Shown here: one piece after another, positions 1 to 12,169 of the stretch | Position numbering within the stretch: the stretch's first letter is position 1 | How the letters are laid out: each line of letters starts with the position of its first letter | Source: Rhizomys pruinosus | Lineage: Eukaryota; Chordata; Mammalia; Rodentia; Spalacidae | DNA: 64,000 nt | Assembly: GCA_009823505.1 (NCBI GenBank) | Contig: VZQC01004717.1 | Coordinates: 1,068,177-1,132,176 of the forward strand | Reading direction: 5' to 3' | Notes under the pieces: model-generated | Told to the model about the DNA's origin: nothing | The model's database searches: none | Seen by the model: only the letters and a program-made list of their open reading frames with translations | Program-made: the position numbers and the translations under genes

Positions 1-86
1 TTTTTTTTTTTTTTTGTCTTTTTGAGACAGGATTTCACCTGTAGTCCCAGCTGGCCTGGAGCTATGTAGACCAGGCTGGAACTCTT
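1..86 (-). repeat. B1 SINE fragment (truncated)
   Basis: Reverse-complement B1 3' half: poly-T, then the 'gagacagg' and 'ccagctggcctggagct' blocks typical of antisense B1. It breaks off after 'gtagaccaggctgg' and runs into a T-rich tract. The window edge cuts its tail, so its true length is unknown. Confidence 0.85.
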
Positions 87-89
87 TTC

Positions 90-243
90 TTTCTTTTTTT
101 GTTGTTTTGGTATTTTTGAGACAGGGTCTCCCTGTAAGCCCCAGCTGGCCTAGAACTTGCTTTGTAGACCAGGCTGGCCTTGAACTCACAGAGATCTGCC
201 TCCCGAGTGCTGGGATTAAAGGCATGTGCCACCACACCCAGCT
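90..243 (-). repeat. B1 SINE
   Basis: A near full-length antisense B1. The T-rich tail comes first, then 'agacagggtctccctgt', the 'gtagaccaggctggcc' core, and the head reading 'ggcatgtgccaccacaccc', which is the antisense of the pol III box A region. It sits directly behind the truncated B1 at the window start. Confidence 0.93.
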
Positions 244-1517
244 ATCACACATTCTATACATCTAGTCACAGGAACTGGTTTGGTGTTAGACCTGGGACCA
301 AATCAGTCCAAACAGCCAGTCTTGAAATCTGCTAATAAAACTCTCTTTCTCCTCTTGAGAAAGAACAGAAAGGAAATGAGTCTGGTCTCAGAGTCTAGCA
401 GAGAACAAAGTCAAACTGGAAGGAGAAGGAGGCTGTACTTTGATGGGTAGGTTTGGGCCACTGAATTTGTTCATGAGTCAAACTTTTTGGTTTTCTGGTG
501 AATACATTGCATTTGGGTTTTTTTTTGTTGTTGTTGTTTTGCCTGTAACAGAAGGTGTATATATTACTATGCTTCTATCTTTTTCTGAGCCCCAAGCATT
601 AATATCAAAACCCCAGTACCCAGTGCAATATTGAAGAGCTCCCGTGAGCTCTGCGATCTGCCTTTCATCTCCAGTGCTGCTGGAGGAGCTTCATGAGTCA
701 TTTGGCAGAGCCCAGGCTCAGGTTACTGGCCCCAAGGGCAGACACTCCACACCTGGTGCTCAAGTAGCCGTTGCACAGTCCTGCCTGTCCTGCCACATCT
801 TGCTTCTTCCCTTTCCCTCCTGACCTGTGTTTCTCTCTCAGTGTCTTGCCAACAATCTGACGCAATTTCTCAAATTCTTCATCCTGTAGGGAAAGTTCAT
901 GAGCACTTAGGCACACAGCTCCTAAGTAGAACAGGGCAGGTGGCATTCCTGGCGCTCTACCAGACTGGGAAGACTGGAGGTCCCTTGCTGTGGGATGTGG
1001 GGAGCTCTCCAAGGGACTTTCCAGGCTGACCATCTTTGCCTCCCAAGGTTGGCCCCTGATAATGATTTCTCCTTGACTCATATTTCTGTTTTTCCTAACT
1101 TTCCTTACAGCGGAGTTTTACTTCTACATGTTGTTGGCTCCAAACACTATTCTGCCCTGGGTAATGTTTCTTCATTCTTCCTTGACCCTTCAGACTCTCC
1201 TCTTTCCTCTAAGTTACCTCTTTTTAAAAACAATGTGTGTCTTATTAGCTCTGTCGCAACATGATATACAGGACCCAGTGAGCTCCAGTTATACGATTGC
1301 ATCATCTAACAGTAGGAGATGTTCTGATAACTGTAGTTGGGTGACTGTCATGAGAACTCAATGCATTGATCCATACCTAGATGGTCTAGGTCAATCACTC
1401 CATGTGACATCTTGATGCATCCAGGGGACATGGAAACACAAGATGCAAGAGATTTTTGCTGGTGTAACATCAGATTGCTTTACAGTAAACTTGTTTTATA
1501 TAGGAGAAAGTACATTC
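244..1517. other. Unassigned, single-copy-looking DNA
   Basis: I recognise no repeat and no supported exon here. Short reading frames occur on both strands but overlap each other and show no family motif. The stretch is interspersed with short T and A runs only. Confidence 0.6.
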
Positions 1518-2040
1518 TAAAATGGACTACCCAAATTGTATCATGGAGACCAGTACAGGAAGATCAAGACAGGACTCTGTGCTTACTGGACCTCATTTGG
1601 TGACCATGGGAAGGGAAAACCCCAGTATGGAGCACAAGGGCAGAACTGATGGTGGTTTGGGCTTACCAAGGAGGAGACTTCAAACATGACATCTTTCAAC
1701 CTAATAAAGAAAAAAAAAAATAAATAAACCGAAGATGCTAAAACCTATGATATATGTGGCATGTATATGTGCATATTTTGGAATGATGCATATTGGAAGG
1801 AACAACAACAATAACAACAAAAAGACTGGGTCAAAGAACTGACTGAAACAGTGAACTTCTGCTCAAAACAGTAAACTTCTGCATTGAGAATTTTGAGAGA
1901 GACTGAGAAAAAGATGAAAAACATGTTTGGCAGAATGCATGCTATTTGGTGGGGTGGGGGGGGCAGGAAGTGGGGCATGGGTCTAGGTTTGATTTGTAAT
2001 GTAATTTTGTATGAAATGCACAGAGCTTCAAAAAATATTG
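1518..2040 (+). mobile_element. L1 3' UTR fragment
   Basis: Matches the other L1 3' UTR copies in this window (3.3 kb, 14.7-16.4 kb, 28-29.5 kb, 62.1-62.4 kb). Shared landmarks in order: 'gtatcatggag', 'tgcttactgga', 'gaggagacttcaaacatgac', 'caaagaactgactgaaac', 'ggcagaatgcatg', then a G-rich tract at about 1952-1967 and 'tatgaaatgcacagagcttcaa' before a short A tail. 5'-truncated; no ORF2 sequence is included. Confidence 0.85.
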
Positions 2041-2102
2041 GCTTTAAAAATTTTTTTAATTATATACTGCATATAACTATGTTGTACTTTAAAAAACTGT
2101 TT

Positions 2103-2450
2103 TTCATTTTTTATTTTATTTGTGTGTATATGTGTGAGGTGTATGTGCACATGTGTGTGTGTATGTGTGAGTGCCTTTGAGCATGTGCAGAAGCCAGAGG
2201 AAGGTGTCAGGTGTCCTTTGCTATCACTCTCCACCTTGTTTCTTTGGGGCAGTGTCTCTCACTGACTTTAGAATTCAACATACATATCTGGATAGGCTGG
2301 CAGCCAGCAAGCACTAGTGATCCTCTTATCTTGTCAGTGCTGGATTTTACTGGTGTGTGGGAGACCACACTTGAATTTTACATTGGTGCTGGGGTCCAAA
2401 CTCTGGTCTTCATGCTTCTCTTGAGCCATGTCTGTAGCCCCTGTCCTGTG
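2103..2450 (-). repeat. Composite tRNA+B1 SINE (B4-like), with GT-rich tail
   Basis: In plus-strand order it has a GT-rich tract (about 2118-2172), a 'gcagaagccagaggaaggtgtc' block, a B1-like middle and 'gtgctggggtccaaactctggtcttcatgc'. Read on the minus strand, this is a tRNA-like head followed by B1-like sequence and a CA-rich tail, as in the copies at 4981-5337 and 26824-27117. Quite diverged; the subfamily name is uncertain. Confidence 0.65.
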
Positions 2451-3172
2451 TTTTGTATGACTGGTAGCATGGTAGGTTTGTTTACCCTGCCATCACCAAA
2501 AACAAGCAAGAAATGCATTGTTCTAAGAAGTCATAGTGGCTTTGACAACATAGGTGATGAGAATTTCCCAGCTTTCTTACAATCTTATGGTGTCATTGAC
2601 TGGAATGTTTCTATGTAGTAGACGGCTGTCTTGTAAAAGAATTCTTTACTCTGCTGCAAATTCAGGGTGTCCTTGTGTGTTCCAGGTCAGCACCTAGGAC
2701 AAGCTGGAAGCTCTTCGCCTCTCTGCTAGGTGTCCATAAAACCTCTAGAGGATGTCTATCCTGTCCTGTTCTCATGTTTGAAGAGAAACATTCTTAGTCA
2801 GTGGTGATTTGTGTGTTGGCAAGGTCTAAGGACACTCAAGCCTCTCCTACTTATAAGACTGAGTGAGTAGTTACGGCTTGAAGCACAGGCTGAAAATATT
2901 CCCACTCAGGCAACAGGGCAATTTTTCTCTGACAAGTTAGCCTCATTTGTCTGCACGATCTTCAGACATTTGTGGGGTGACTCATACAGCAGTACCTCAG
3001 TCAGTCATGCATTGTCTATCATTCAGACACATTCTAGGCTGCCATTTAACTTTTGGATGGCTACGATGGTGTAATTCAAAGGCCCAAATAATAAAACACA
3101 TATTGACACTTGAACATCATCTCCTATGCAAGCCTGTGGCTAGGATGTAGGTTCAAACAAGAAAACACTAAC
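2451..3172. other. Unassigned DNA
   Basis: No recognised repeat, RNA gene or coding segment. Composition is ordinary and there are no long simple repeats. Confidence 0.6.
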
Positions 3173-3300
3173 TTAAGCTGGGTCTGGTGTTATATACCTA
3201 CAATCCAAGTGCTTAGGAAAAAGATTGCTAGTTCAAGTCCACCCTGGCCTACACAGAGCTTTTGAGACCAGCCCATGCTATAGAGTAAGATCTTATCTCA
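3173..3300 (+). repeat. Diverged B1 SINE
   Basis: The B1 head 'gctgggtctggtgttatatacc' is recognisable, followed by 'agttcaagtccaccctggcc' and a 3' end reading 'taagatcttatctcaaaaac'. The many substitutions point to an old copy. Its A tail supplied the target site of the adjacent L1. Confidence 0.75.
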
Positions 3301-3316
3301 AAAACCAAAAGGCTAG

Positions 3317-3872
3317 GAGATGCCATAATGCACCAGGCCAGGATCGAAAGGTTATTCCTGGACAAACTGTCAGCCCATGAAAGGAAACAGCCAGAATTGA
3401 CCAGAGTCCAAGTCAACAGCTCCAGAGAGAGTGGACTGTTTTACCTCTCATCCACCTGTGCCCCTTTTCTAAGCCTAGGGAACAACCTGCGGAAGAGGGG
3501 GCGTGGTAGAATGTAAGGGCTGCGATTGGGGTGAATGGTGAAACTACAGCAATGTAGTCTGGACACTCATTTGATCAACTTGATTGAACAAACAACCTGT
3601 CACCCCCCACTGGATGGTGGGGCTGTAGGTGTTTGGGCACAACAGCCTGCAGATAGGTTTTGCATGAAGGATGCTTGTACTCATGGATTATCACTTATAG
3701 CTAAAAATGAAAAAAAAAAAACTGAGAGAAAGATGCAGGACAGTTATGGCAGAATGCATGATCTGGGATGGGGTGGGGGTGGGGGGGGAGGGAAAGGGAA
3801 ATAAGCCTGAACTGAATTGGAAAAAATGTATGAAATGCACAAAGCATCAATAAAAACTAATTAAAAAAAAAA
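3317..3872 (+). mobile_element. 5'-truncated L1 3' UTR insertion with 16-bp target duplication
   Basis: Flanked by an identical direct repeat 'aaaaccaaaaggctag' at 3301-3316 and 3873-3888. The body ends with the landmarks 'ggcagaatgcatg', a G-rich tract (about 3768-3790), 'atgaaatgcacaaagcatcaataaaaact' and an A tail. Only 3' UTR is present, so it is a heavily 5'-truncated L1. Confidence 0.9.
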
Positions 3873-3888
3873 AAAACCAAAAGGCTAG

Positions 3889-4397
3889 AAAAAGAAAACA
3901 TTTAACTAAAATATTATTGGATGTTATGAAATATGCTTTAAAGAGAATGAGCAACTATGTCACATATAATGTATAAATTGAATAAATAATTCCAGAAATG
4001 TTTATTTTATTAAAATAAAAATTATATAAATAACAAAAAAAAGAGAGATGAAACAGTAGAGGAGGGTGAAAATTCATGGAAGGCTTTTTCCAAAGAGTTA
4101 GAAAAAAAAAGATGAGCAAGCAATGAGAGAGAGAGAGAGAAAGAGAGAGAGGAGAGAGCAATGAAGAAAGGAAAAGTACTTTAGCCAAAGGGAACAAGAT
4201 GTGCAAAATCTGTAAGGTATATTAGAGAAATGAAAAGAAAATCAGTGGAGCTCAGAGAAGAGAGCAAGGGGGGGGGTGTGATTAAGAGAAGACTAGGCCT
4301 GGTCGTTGCACGATATAGGACCTTGGAGAGTTCAGATACAATGCTCTGTGGAAATGAAACCAAGGAAGGGAACAAACTACAGAGAACAACTGAAATC
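3889..4397. other. Unassigned AT- and purine-rich DNA
   Basis: Contains a GA-rich low-complexity tract at about 4122-4156. The segment at 4160-4330 has a vague resemblance to ancient L2-type 3' sequence, but I would not assign it. Confidence 0.5.
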
Positions 4398-4398
4398 C

Positions 4399-4560
4399 AT
4401 AGCCGGGTGTGGTGGTGCATGCCTTTAATCCCAGCATTTGGGAGGCAGAGGCAGGTGGATCTCTGTGAGTTCAAGGCCAGCTTGGTCTACAGAGCGAGCT
4501 CCAGGACAGCTGGGATTAAAGGGAGACCCTGTCTCAAAAAACCAAAAAAAAAAAAAAAAA
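4399..4560 (+). repeat. B1 SINE
   Basis: Full-length sense B1: head 'agccgggtgtggtggtgcatgcc', box B region 'gagttcaaggccagc', 'tggtctacagagcgag', end 'gggagaccctgtctc' and a 17-nt A tail. Confidence 0.95.
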
Positions 4561-4980
4561 GAAACCCTAAGACTATTGTTTCTTCAAAGGAGAGTGGATT
4601 GTAGAAGCCAAGCATAGAATGCAATTGTGTCCAGCTCCTCTGAGGAGGAATAGAAACATCCTACACCCACCTGGAGAGATTGAATCAAATAAACTTCTTA
4701 TTAGAGTCCATGTGACATGTGAGAGATGGAGGAAGCAAGTAAGACTCAAGTTTCTGGCTGGAGAGGCTGGGCCATGGAGGCATCATTAGCAAGTCTGAGG
4801 AGGAACACATTTGTGAGTCGAACTAGGAATCTGTTCTGTTTGGGAATTGAGTTCCAGATGTTTGTAAGACAGACCAATGGTGACATCCAATGGAATGATG
4901 GAACCTAGAGAGGTCCTGACCCAGAGGTAGGGATTTGGGAGCAATCAAAATAAAGATGACATTTAAAGCCATGGGATGGG
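4561..4980. other. Unassigned DNA
   Basis: No repeat recognised and no coding signal. It lies between a B1 and a composite SINE. Confidence 0.55.
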
Positions 4981-5337
4981 AGCTGCAAAATGGCTCAGTG
5001 ATTAAAGCATTCACCACACAAGCAAAAGGACCAGAGATCAGATCCCCAGAACCATGGGCACGGCAGCCATTCATTTCAGCCCTAGAAATCAGAGATAGGG
5101 AAGCCTGTAATTCTAGCCTCTGAGTGTAGAAACAGGGCATCCCAGGATCAGTCTGACTGTCAAGACTACCTGTACCAAGAGACCTGAGCTTCATTGACAG
5201 ACCCTGCCTCACAGAATAAGGAGGAAAAATGAAAAAGGAAGAGTCCTGACATCAGCCATGGGTTTCTGCACACACACATGCATGTGCACCCACACATGAA
5301 CACACATGCATGCATACCACACATACACATGAAAAGA
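4981..5337 (+). repeat. Composite tRNA+B1 SINE (B4-like), long form
   Basis: Sense copy. The tRNA-like head 'ggagctgcaaaatggctcagtg' leads to 'agatcagatccccagaacc', then a B1-like block ('aagcctgtaattctagcc', 'gagcttcattgacagaccctgcctc'), and a CA-rich tail (about 5268-5330). Same architecture as the minus-strand copies at 2103-2450 and 26824-27117. Confidence 0.75.
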
Positions 5338-7380
5338 AGAATAAAGCCAAGGAATGGGTGGGTCCTTGGGGAAGCGTGGGAGGACAGGGATGGGGTGAGG
5401 CCTTTTGCTCCAACTCTTCCCCTCAAGTTCTTCTTACAGCCTATTCCTCCTTTTAGGCTCTGTGTGGAAAAGATAGTGTGCTTCCCTCTCACACAGGAGC
5501 CTGCTGGCCTTCAGCACGTGAGTCAGCTCTGGTTAATCCCTAAGAGAAAGCTGGTTTCCGGTCCTCCATTTTCTCCTTCTGATGACTTTTCCTTCCCCTA
5601 CCCAAGGTCAATCAATTATCTTTAAAATAAAAGGAAATTAAGAATAAAATCTAAGCAACACTACCATCACACCAAACAAGTAACAAAACCGATAAACACA
5701 ACTATAGCGCATATACTCAGAAAGATTACCCTGCTGGTCATGTCTTAGGGAATAATTATCTTCCTTCTAGTAGGCTTTGGGATGAATCATGCTTCCAGTC
5801 TGCTGTGCTAAGTCTTGTCTCCCAGTCAATCAACTTGTGGTACAGTCAATGGAAGGTAGGAACAAGAGAATCTGGCTGATTCTGGGTCAGCCACAGTGAC
5901 TCTTGGATGAGCAAGTGCTCCATTGAAAATGGATCATGAGGTTAGCATGCACCTGTAAAACATCAGGTGTTTCTTGGTGTGGTACATGAGGCTCAAATGA
6001 CCCCACCGTGTAATATAGAATTTTCTCTTATGTCTCTGGGAATGCTTCTTAGTCCTGCACATCCATCCTTTACCTGCTCCCACCAATGGTCTTCAGACTA
6101 CGCCAGGAACCAGGTCCTCCCCGGAAAGAAGGGAACAAGAAATGTCTTCATTATGGCTGTAGGTTCCCCACAATGCTGAGGCTTCCTTTCAGTGTTTGGC
6201 ATCTGTGCTTCTGCTGATTTCGCCCTGCCCCTTTCCTTCCGGCTCCATTCTTCTAGCCTTTCTCTACAGAGCTTATGTTGTTTTGGCTTCTCATCTTCCT
6301 ACTACCTCTCCCTGACAGGACATTGCTCTGCTGCTCCGAAAACTGCTCTGAGCCACAGCTTTGTCCCATGTGGTTGGTTTTGGCACCCGAGCATCTGGCT
6401 CTCTCCCAAGTTGCAGACTTGCTCTGCAGCCCAGATCTACAACTTCAGCGTACCCTTTGCCATCCAGACCCCAAGTTCCTGCCTGTCTGTGCACTGAGAA
6501 ACCACCTCTACAGCTCCTCTGCAGACATGTGATGTGCACATGCAAAAACTGATTCTTGTTGCATGGTTGCTTTACATGCTTGGATTCTGTGTTTATACCT
6601 CATGTCTACATGTTGTGACATTTTGGCTGATTGCTCTCTGAGAGGATCTGCTTCCTGCAATTTACACCCTAGTGATCAATGAAGCACTGTGCCTAAATAG
6701 GATTGCCTTCTATTCTCAAAATTGTCTACAGTGAGGGCTTCACCCTCATAGCTTCACATATCCTCTTAAGAGCTCCCTTCAGGAAATCCAGCTCTTATAC
6801 ACATTACCCAGCCTCCCAGGGATTACTTAAAAATCTGGGTGGAAATCTTCATGACCCCATAACTCTTCTAATCCCTGTAATGCCAGTATGACATGCATTA
6901 TGCCAAGGTCTGGCACCAGCTCCACTAGTATCCATACCTCCTTGTATCAAAGCTGCATGGCTGGTTGAACATGGGAAAATACATCCTAAACAGCCCTGTG
7001 TGAACTGGGGGATACCTAAAAGTCTCTTTTCAAAAGCCTTTCAAAGGAGTTTATAGTTCGATATACTGGAGCCCAAGATGGGTGTGGTTTAGCCAATTCC
7101 TGAGGTTCCCTCAAGCCATTTTCCTCTTGTCCCAGTGAAAAATGTTGAACTGTTTTTAATGGCACTAATCTAACAGCCATGTTCTCCTTGATACAACTTT
7201 CAACTTGCTCCTTTTCTGTCCAGACCACATGTTTTTCAGATCTTTCTGCTTTGCTGTTTGCCCTGGATTCTCACTGTAAATCTGGTTAAAGGCAGCCAGT
7301 AAAAATCATGCCTCATTCCCAGTACTGGGCTGCCTTGAAATTTCTTGAAGTTTCTTCCATAAAATTAATTACCAGTCCAT
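5338..7380. other. Unassigned DNA
   Basis: About 2 kb with no repeat I can identify. The part at 6190-6560 is locally richer in G+C and open in several overlapping frames (about 100 codons), but none has a protein motif, and overlapping open frames in one place suggest composition rather than coding. Confidence 0.55.
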
Positions 7381-7382
7381 TG

Positions 7383-7930
7383 CTTTAAAAGGTATTTTTA
7401 TTGAATTCTTGTGCATTTCATATATCTTAATTGTATTTAGACCCCTTCCCCTCTCTGCACTCCCCATAGCAACACTCCCCCGCCCAGATTTAATGTATTC
7501 TGTCACATATATTGAGGCCTATTGAGTCAAGTTTGGGTTCCCAGATGTCCCTTGGTGTGAATTCACCCACTGGACCCTGATCCACCTATCTAGTGTTACT
7601 CCTTTATTTTTATATTTTTATTTTTTGTCTTTTTTGAGACAAGGTCTCCCTGGAGCCTCAGCTGTTCTGGAACTCACTCTGTAGACCAGGCTGGCCTTGA
7701 ACTCACAAAGATCTGCCTGCCTCCGCCTCCCGAGTGCTAGGATTAAAGGCGTGCGCCACCACGCCCGGCTAGTGTTACTCCTATAAAGAAGAACAACTTT
7801 CCATCACCCAGCAGTGACAGGTTGCCAGTAGTTCCTCGGCTAAGGTTGGGGCTCCTTACCCACTTCTCTATGCTGGGTTTTGCCTGGTCTGAGTTTGCAG
7901 GGGTCTGTGTATGCTGTTTCCATTGTTTTG
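7383..7930 (-). mobile_element. Older L1 3' UTR, interrupted by a B1
   Basis: Reads on the plus strand as 'tttttattgaattcttgtgcatttcat' and 'accccttcccctctctgc', the antisense of a rodent L1 3' end and its purine-rich tract. The 3' UTR continues after the B1 insertion. It resembles the minus-strand copy starting at 56940. Subfamily (Lx-like) from memory, moderate certainty. Confidence 0.65.
7604..7768 (-). repeat. B1 SINE inside L1, 14-bp target duplication
   Basis: Antisense full-length B1 ending 'gtgcgccaccacgcccgg'. Flanked by 'ctagtgttactcct' at 7590-7603 and 7769-7782. The intact duplication and low divergence suggest a recent insertion. Confidence 0.95.
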
Positions 7931-8217
7931 TAATTTAACCTTACTCAGGTGGATCTGGACATGGAAAAAGTATAGATAAACTCTCTTCCAGAATGCAACG
8001 AGACAAACCTGTAGTCTAATTCCCAATACAGTCCTTCTTCCCATCTGAAAACTCACGGGCCTGGCCTTTACTGTCAGCACGCCTTTCCGAATTCTGGTCT
8101 TTTGATCCCCCACCAGAATTTTCCATTAAGCTTTGGTTACAGTGTTCTGTAGCTTCTCTAGTCAGTATCTCTGAATTCTTCTATATTCCTTCAGCAAACC
8201 AGTTCCAAATATATTGG

Positions 8218-8550
8218 ACATGAGAACTTAGAGGAGGAAGGATTTACTTTGGCTAACAGACACGGAAGAGTCAGTCTGTGGTCACTTGACTGTGTTTCCA
8301 GGCCTTTTGTGTGGCATATGGCATTTGGGAATGTGTGGCAGAGAAGTTTATTCCCCTCACTGTGGCCAGGAAATAATAAAAAAATGTAGGCTGGGAATCT
8401 AGCATCACCCCCAGTTTCAGCCTCCAGTGGCCTACTCTCTCTAGGTAGGCCCCACCTCTTAAAGTTTCTACAACCTCCCCAAATAATGCTACCAGCTGGG
8501 GACCAAACCATTCAAACCATGAACCTGTGAGGCCTTTCATTTTCAACTGG
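8218..8550 (-). mobile_element. Old MaLR-type LTR
   Basis: Antisense LTR with blocks 'aggcccccacctcttaaag'-like (8446-8466), 'ctacaacctccccaaataatgc' and 'ctggggaccaaaccattcaaacc'. The same block order recurs at 21725-22068. The phrases are characteristic of mammalian MaLR LTRs read in reverse. No internal region or partner LTR is nearby, so it is solo or truncated. Confidence 0.65.
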
Positions 8551-10107
8551 CAGCATTTGGTCTGGTCTTTCTGTGTCATTTGGCCATTCTCATAGGAATA
8601 TCTTAGACTGTGTCATTATCAGGAACCATTATAAATACTCTATTCGTTTCCAAGGTTCCCAAACTCTGAGCATCAGAGAATAGTGCATTTGTTCTAGAAC
8701 CCAACTAATCTAACAGAGTAATCTCTAGCCAGTGGTTTTTGTTTTGTTTTCTTTATTTAATAGCCTTCTCCCCTTTCCTATCAAACTTAAATTATGTGGT
8801 GTTAGAGGGATACTTTGTGTTCTTTTCTCCAAATTCATTTATCGAAGCTCTCACCTCTTGTACCTTAAGAATGTGACTAGACACAGAACTTTAAAAATGT
8901 GGTTACAATTAATAAAGTCATAGGAATAGATCCTTTCTCACAGGAGAAAATTTGAATATAGAGATGCTCATGTAACAGAAGAGCATAAATGGACCAGAAA
9001 AAAAGTAGGCAACTGCCAAGTAAAGATGAGAGCCCTTAGGAGAGATCAGACCCCATAAGACCTTGATCTTGGACCCAAAGCCTCCAGAATGGAGAAAATG
9101 AATTGTGCTTGTTTGGCAATAAACAAATAAAAAGTATGTGAATTAGCAAAACCATTAGGTCTTTTTGATGAGCCAGGGGTGAGTCCCCACAAAAGACACA
9201 TTCTCCAGTGCTTCAGGTGTATTCAAAGAGAATGAAGAATCAGGTTACCAGACTACATTCTCTGCCCTAGCAAAGGACTTACATAGTGTTTTCCCTTGGG
9301 GGAGGGGACTGCAGAATTCCAGATGATTTCTGTGAGATGGCATACCTTTCCAGATTTTAGTTTAGTGATGATGGAAAGCCACAGAGAGAAGCTATTGTAG
9401 TAGCTGAGACATGGTAGACATGACAAGAAGAATGAGAAACAAATAAGCAGTTAGGTTCTCTTTAGAATTCTTTAAGCCATAAAGGTTAGAATTATACTTG
9501 GCTATACTTGCTACTGCTCTGTTTCCCAAACAGTAACCTCTTTTAGACACCATTCCCATCAGCAGGGCCATCACACTGTATGAATGTAGTAACACAAACC
9601 AGACCTGGGGCACATAGTCATTAGTAACTGGCATGTCTATCTTACACTAGTCTACTAGACTTGATCATCATAAACATGGTTGACCATGCTACTTCTCATT
9701 GAAATCCTTCAAGGGCTTGCTCTCCATTCCTTCTAAAGTAAAAATTAAGCTCATTTAACACAGTATACAAGGTCCTTCATAATATGACTCATTTTATTTC
9801 ATAGTGTCATTTCTTACCACTTCCTTTCTTATGTTTTATGTCTACAGAAAATCAAAGGATGTTGAGTTTCTTGCTTGCAGGATGATAATTCTCTTCATTA
9901 GTTTTTTCCTATGATGGTCCTTTCCTTCCCTTTTAATCTAATATCCACTGTTCAGACTGCTAGGACTATTAGATGTTCTTATCTGATATGTTCAGATATG
10001 TAAGGTCTTAACCATACACATCTGCCATTAAGGATATTTGCATTAAAATTATGCATTGATGTATTACCTTGTTGATGATTAATATTTCCTTGTTTCATTT
10101 TGTCTTC
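8551..10107. other. Unassigned DNA, possible ancient L2 trace
   Basis: No young repeat. The part at about 9675-9800 ('gaaatccttcaagggcttgc', 'acaaggtccttcataatatgactc') resembles a very old L2-type LINE sequence; weak evidence. Confidence 0.45.
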
Positions 10108-10262
10108 CTTCTTTTTTTTTTTTTTTTTTTTGAGACCGGGTCCCATATACCTCAGCTGGCCCTGAGCTCACCATGCAGCAGGAAATGACCTTGAATTCCT
10201 AATTCTCGTGCTTCCATTTCCCAAGTCCTGGGATTATACACACGCACCACATTTGCCAATGT
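10108..10262 (-). repeat. Diverged B1 SINE
   Basis: Poly-T of about 21, 'gagaccgggtcccatatacctcagctggcc', then 'ccttgaattcctaattctcg' and 'tgggattatacacacgcacc'. An old antisense copy. Confidence 0.8.
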
Positions 10263-11480
10263 TTCTTAAATGTTTCTGCAAAGCAAAGCTAGGGACTACT
10301 GAGAAGAACGGATAAGAGTACTCTTCCTAGAGAGTATAATTTGCAAGGGCATAATAAATATTTCTCGAACAAGTGGTAATGAAGCAGTGTAATGCTGACG
10401 TGGCAGAATACACCTCCAATTAACAGTCCATACTCCTGAGAATAAGAATCTTTCTATACCAACTGTGAGACATAATTTCTAGGCCTTTTTATTAATTGAT
10501 TTTTACCAAGTACACCACTGAAATTCTGATCGTATAAGCTCATCAGCTTTGTGTTGCCAGCATATCAGACCCAAGTGCCTGATAATTTATCATAGCTTGC
10601 CCAAATCTCCATCCTGGGAAGTAGAAGCCCGGGCTTTTGGTGGTGGTGGGGGCAAGTTATGTGGTAACTGTGATACTGTGTCTGGTTGCACAACCATGAT
10701 TAAGGCCTTGCAGGGCCTTGACACAGTTGATATCTATCATGGATTTTTGACTAAGATATGAAATAACAGATTTTGCTTAGTAACTTTTTATTGCATGTCA
10801 AGGTTATTGGAGCCGTGTTCCCCCTGAAAATCTATTCCATACTTTCTTTTCATTTTAGAAATTGCATTGTCTTTGCCTCAGGACCACTTGGGAATTCTAC
10901 AATGCTGTTTCATGACTCACTTTTATGTTCCACACTCTGTGGTTATAGTGGATTGGATTAGGAGTGGAAATATGAATTTCAGCTAAACCAATAACAAACT
11001 CAATTAAAAATCATACTTAACTAAGCAAAGATTGTTACCTGATCCAAGGTTGACAAATAAAACCCCAAACTCTTTATGCTGATAAAAGAAAAGGTGAAAG
11101 TCTTAAGATTCCAGAGGTTGGAGAACTTTTTGGAGAGATCTAGATAATCCAAAGAAATCAGTTGTACATAGATGCTGACAAATTGAATAGGCAGAGTTGT
11201 CTCAGGATAAGCACAATTCCAGTGGGTACCTCAACCATGCAATGGATTCCTTCATGGCATGGCCCTTCAGGGTGATTCCAACATGAACACAGCAACAAGT
11301 CTTAGAAGACGGAATACTGAAGCCTAATGTATGTACAGAAAAGGAAACAGAATCACAGAAAGTGACACAAAGGTAATGAACGCCTCGGTGAAAGATGCTA
11401 GGGCTTCAAATGGAATTGGCAAATATTCCAAATACTTTCACCTGCTGATATTCAGAGAATAATATATTCAACTCCTACAT
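10263..11480. other. Unassigned DNA
   Basis: No repeat or coding signal recognised. Several short AT-rich runs. Confidence 0.55.
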
Positions 11481-11481
11481 T

Positions 11482-11735
11482 AAAAACACATTGGAGGGGC
11501 TGGAGAGATAGCTCAGTGGTTAAGAGTACTGACTGTTCTTGTAGAGGATCTGGGTTTGATTCCTAGCACCCATATGGCAGCTGAAAATGGTCCCTAACTC
11601 CAGTTCCAAGGGAATCTGGTGCCCTCTTCTGATTTGTGTGGGCAGTGCTCAATGTGGGTGCATTTACATACATGCAGACAATATACTCATACACATAAAA
11701 TAAAAATAATAAATAAAATAAAAAGACACATTGGA
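11482..11735 (+). repeat. B2 SINE (older, short form)
   Basis: Head 'ggggctggagagatagctcagtggttaagag', a pol III box B-like 'gggtttgattcctagcacc', 'ccagttccaagggaatctgg', and an A-rich tail at 11697-11725. Lacks the 18-bp duplication found in other B2 copies here. Confidence 0.93.
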
Positions 11736-12002
11736 AAGAAGAACTGGTGATTTTCTTCCAAGAGCAATTTTATAGTGGAAAACACACTCAAGGACAGTTG
11801 AGAAACTTTACCCATGGAAAAATGGGATCAATTTACATCCACTTTATCCTAGATTTGCTTGTGTTTAATTCTGTAAATTATATAAAATTAATATTTACAA
11901 TGGTGTTCACGTCTAAGTTGTTCTCCAATTGCTAGCCAATAGTCTCATTCATTTTGCTAAGTATTCATAAATTATAAAATATAAGTATAATTCTTGTATC
12001 AC

Positions 12003-12095
12003 AACTCATGAGAAAATCATAAGAAAAATAAACTGGTTCCTTTGAGCCACTAAGTTTGGGGTAGTTTATTGCTTAGCTGTAGTGAAACATAAGAA
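12003..12095 (+). mobile_element. 3' end of an MLT1-type LTR
   Basis: 'aaataaactggttcctttgagccactaagtttggggtagtttatt' is the characteristic terminal block of old MLT1-like MaLR LTRs. Only the last ~90 bp is recognisable. Confidence 0.65.
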
Positions 12096-12169
12096 TATCT
12101 GCTTTGAATTAATTATTTAATCACAAGCACTTGCTGTTCTCCTTATGGAAATAGTTAGTTATTTGAACC

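Noticed and set aside
6192..6560. Possible exon in a locally GC-richer stretch
   Set aside because: Three overlapping frames are open on the plus strand and one on the minus strand, with no splice-site context or protein motif that I can defend.
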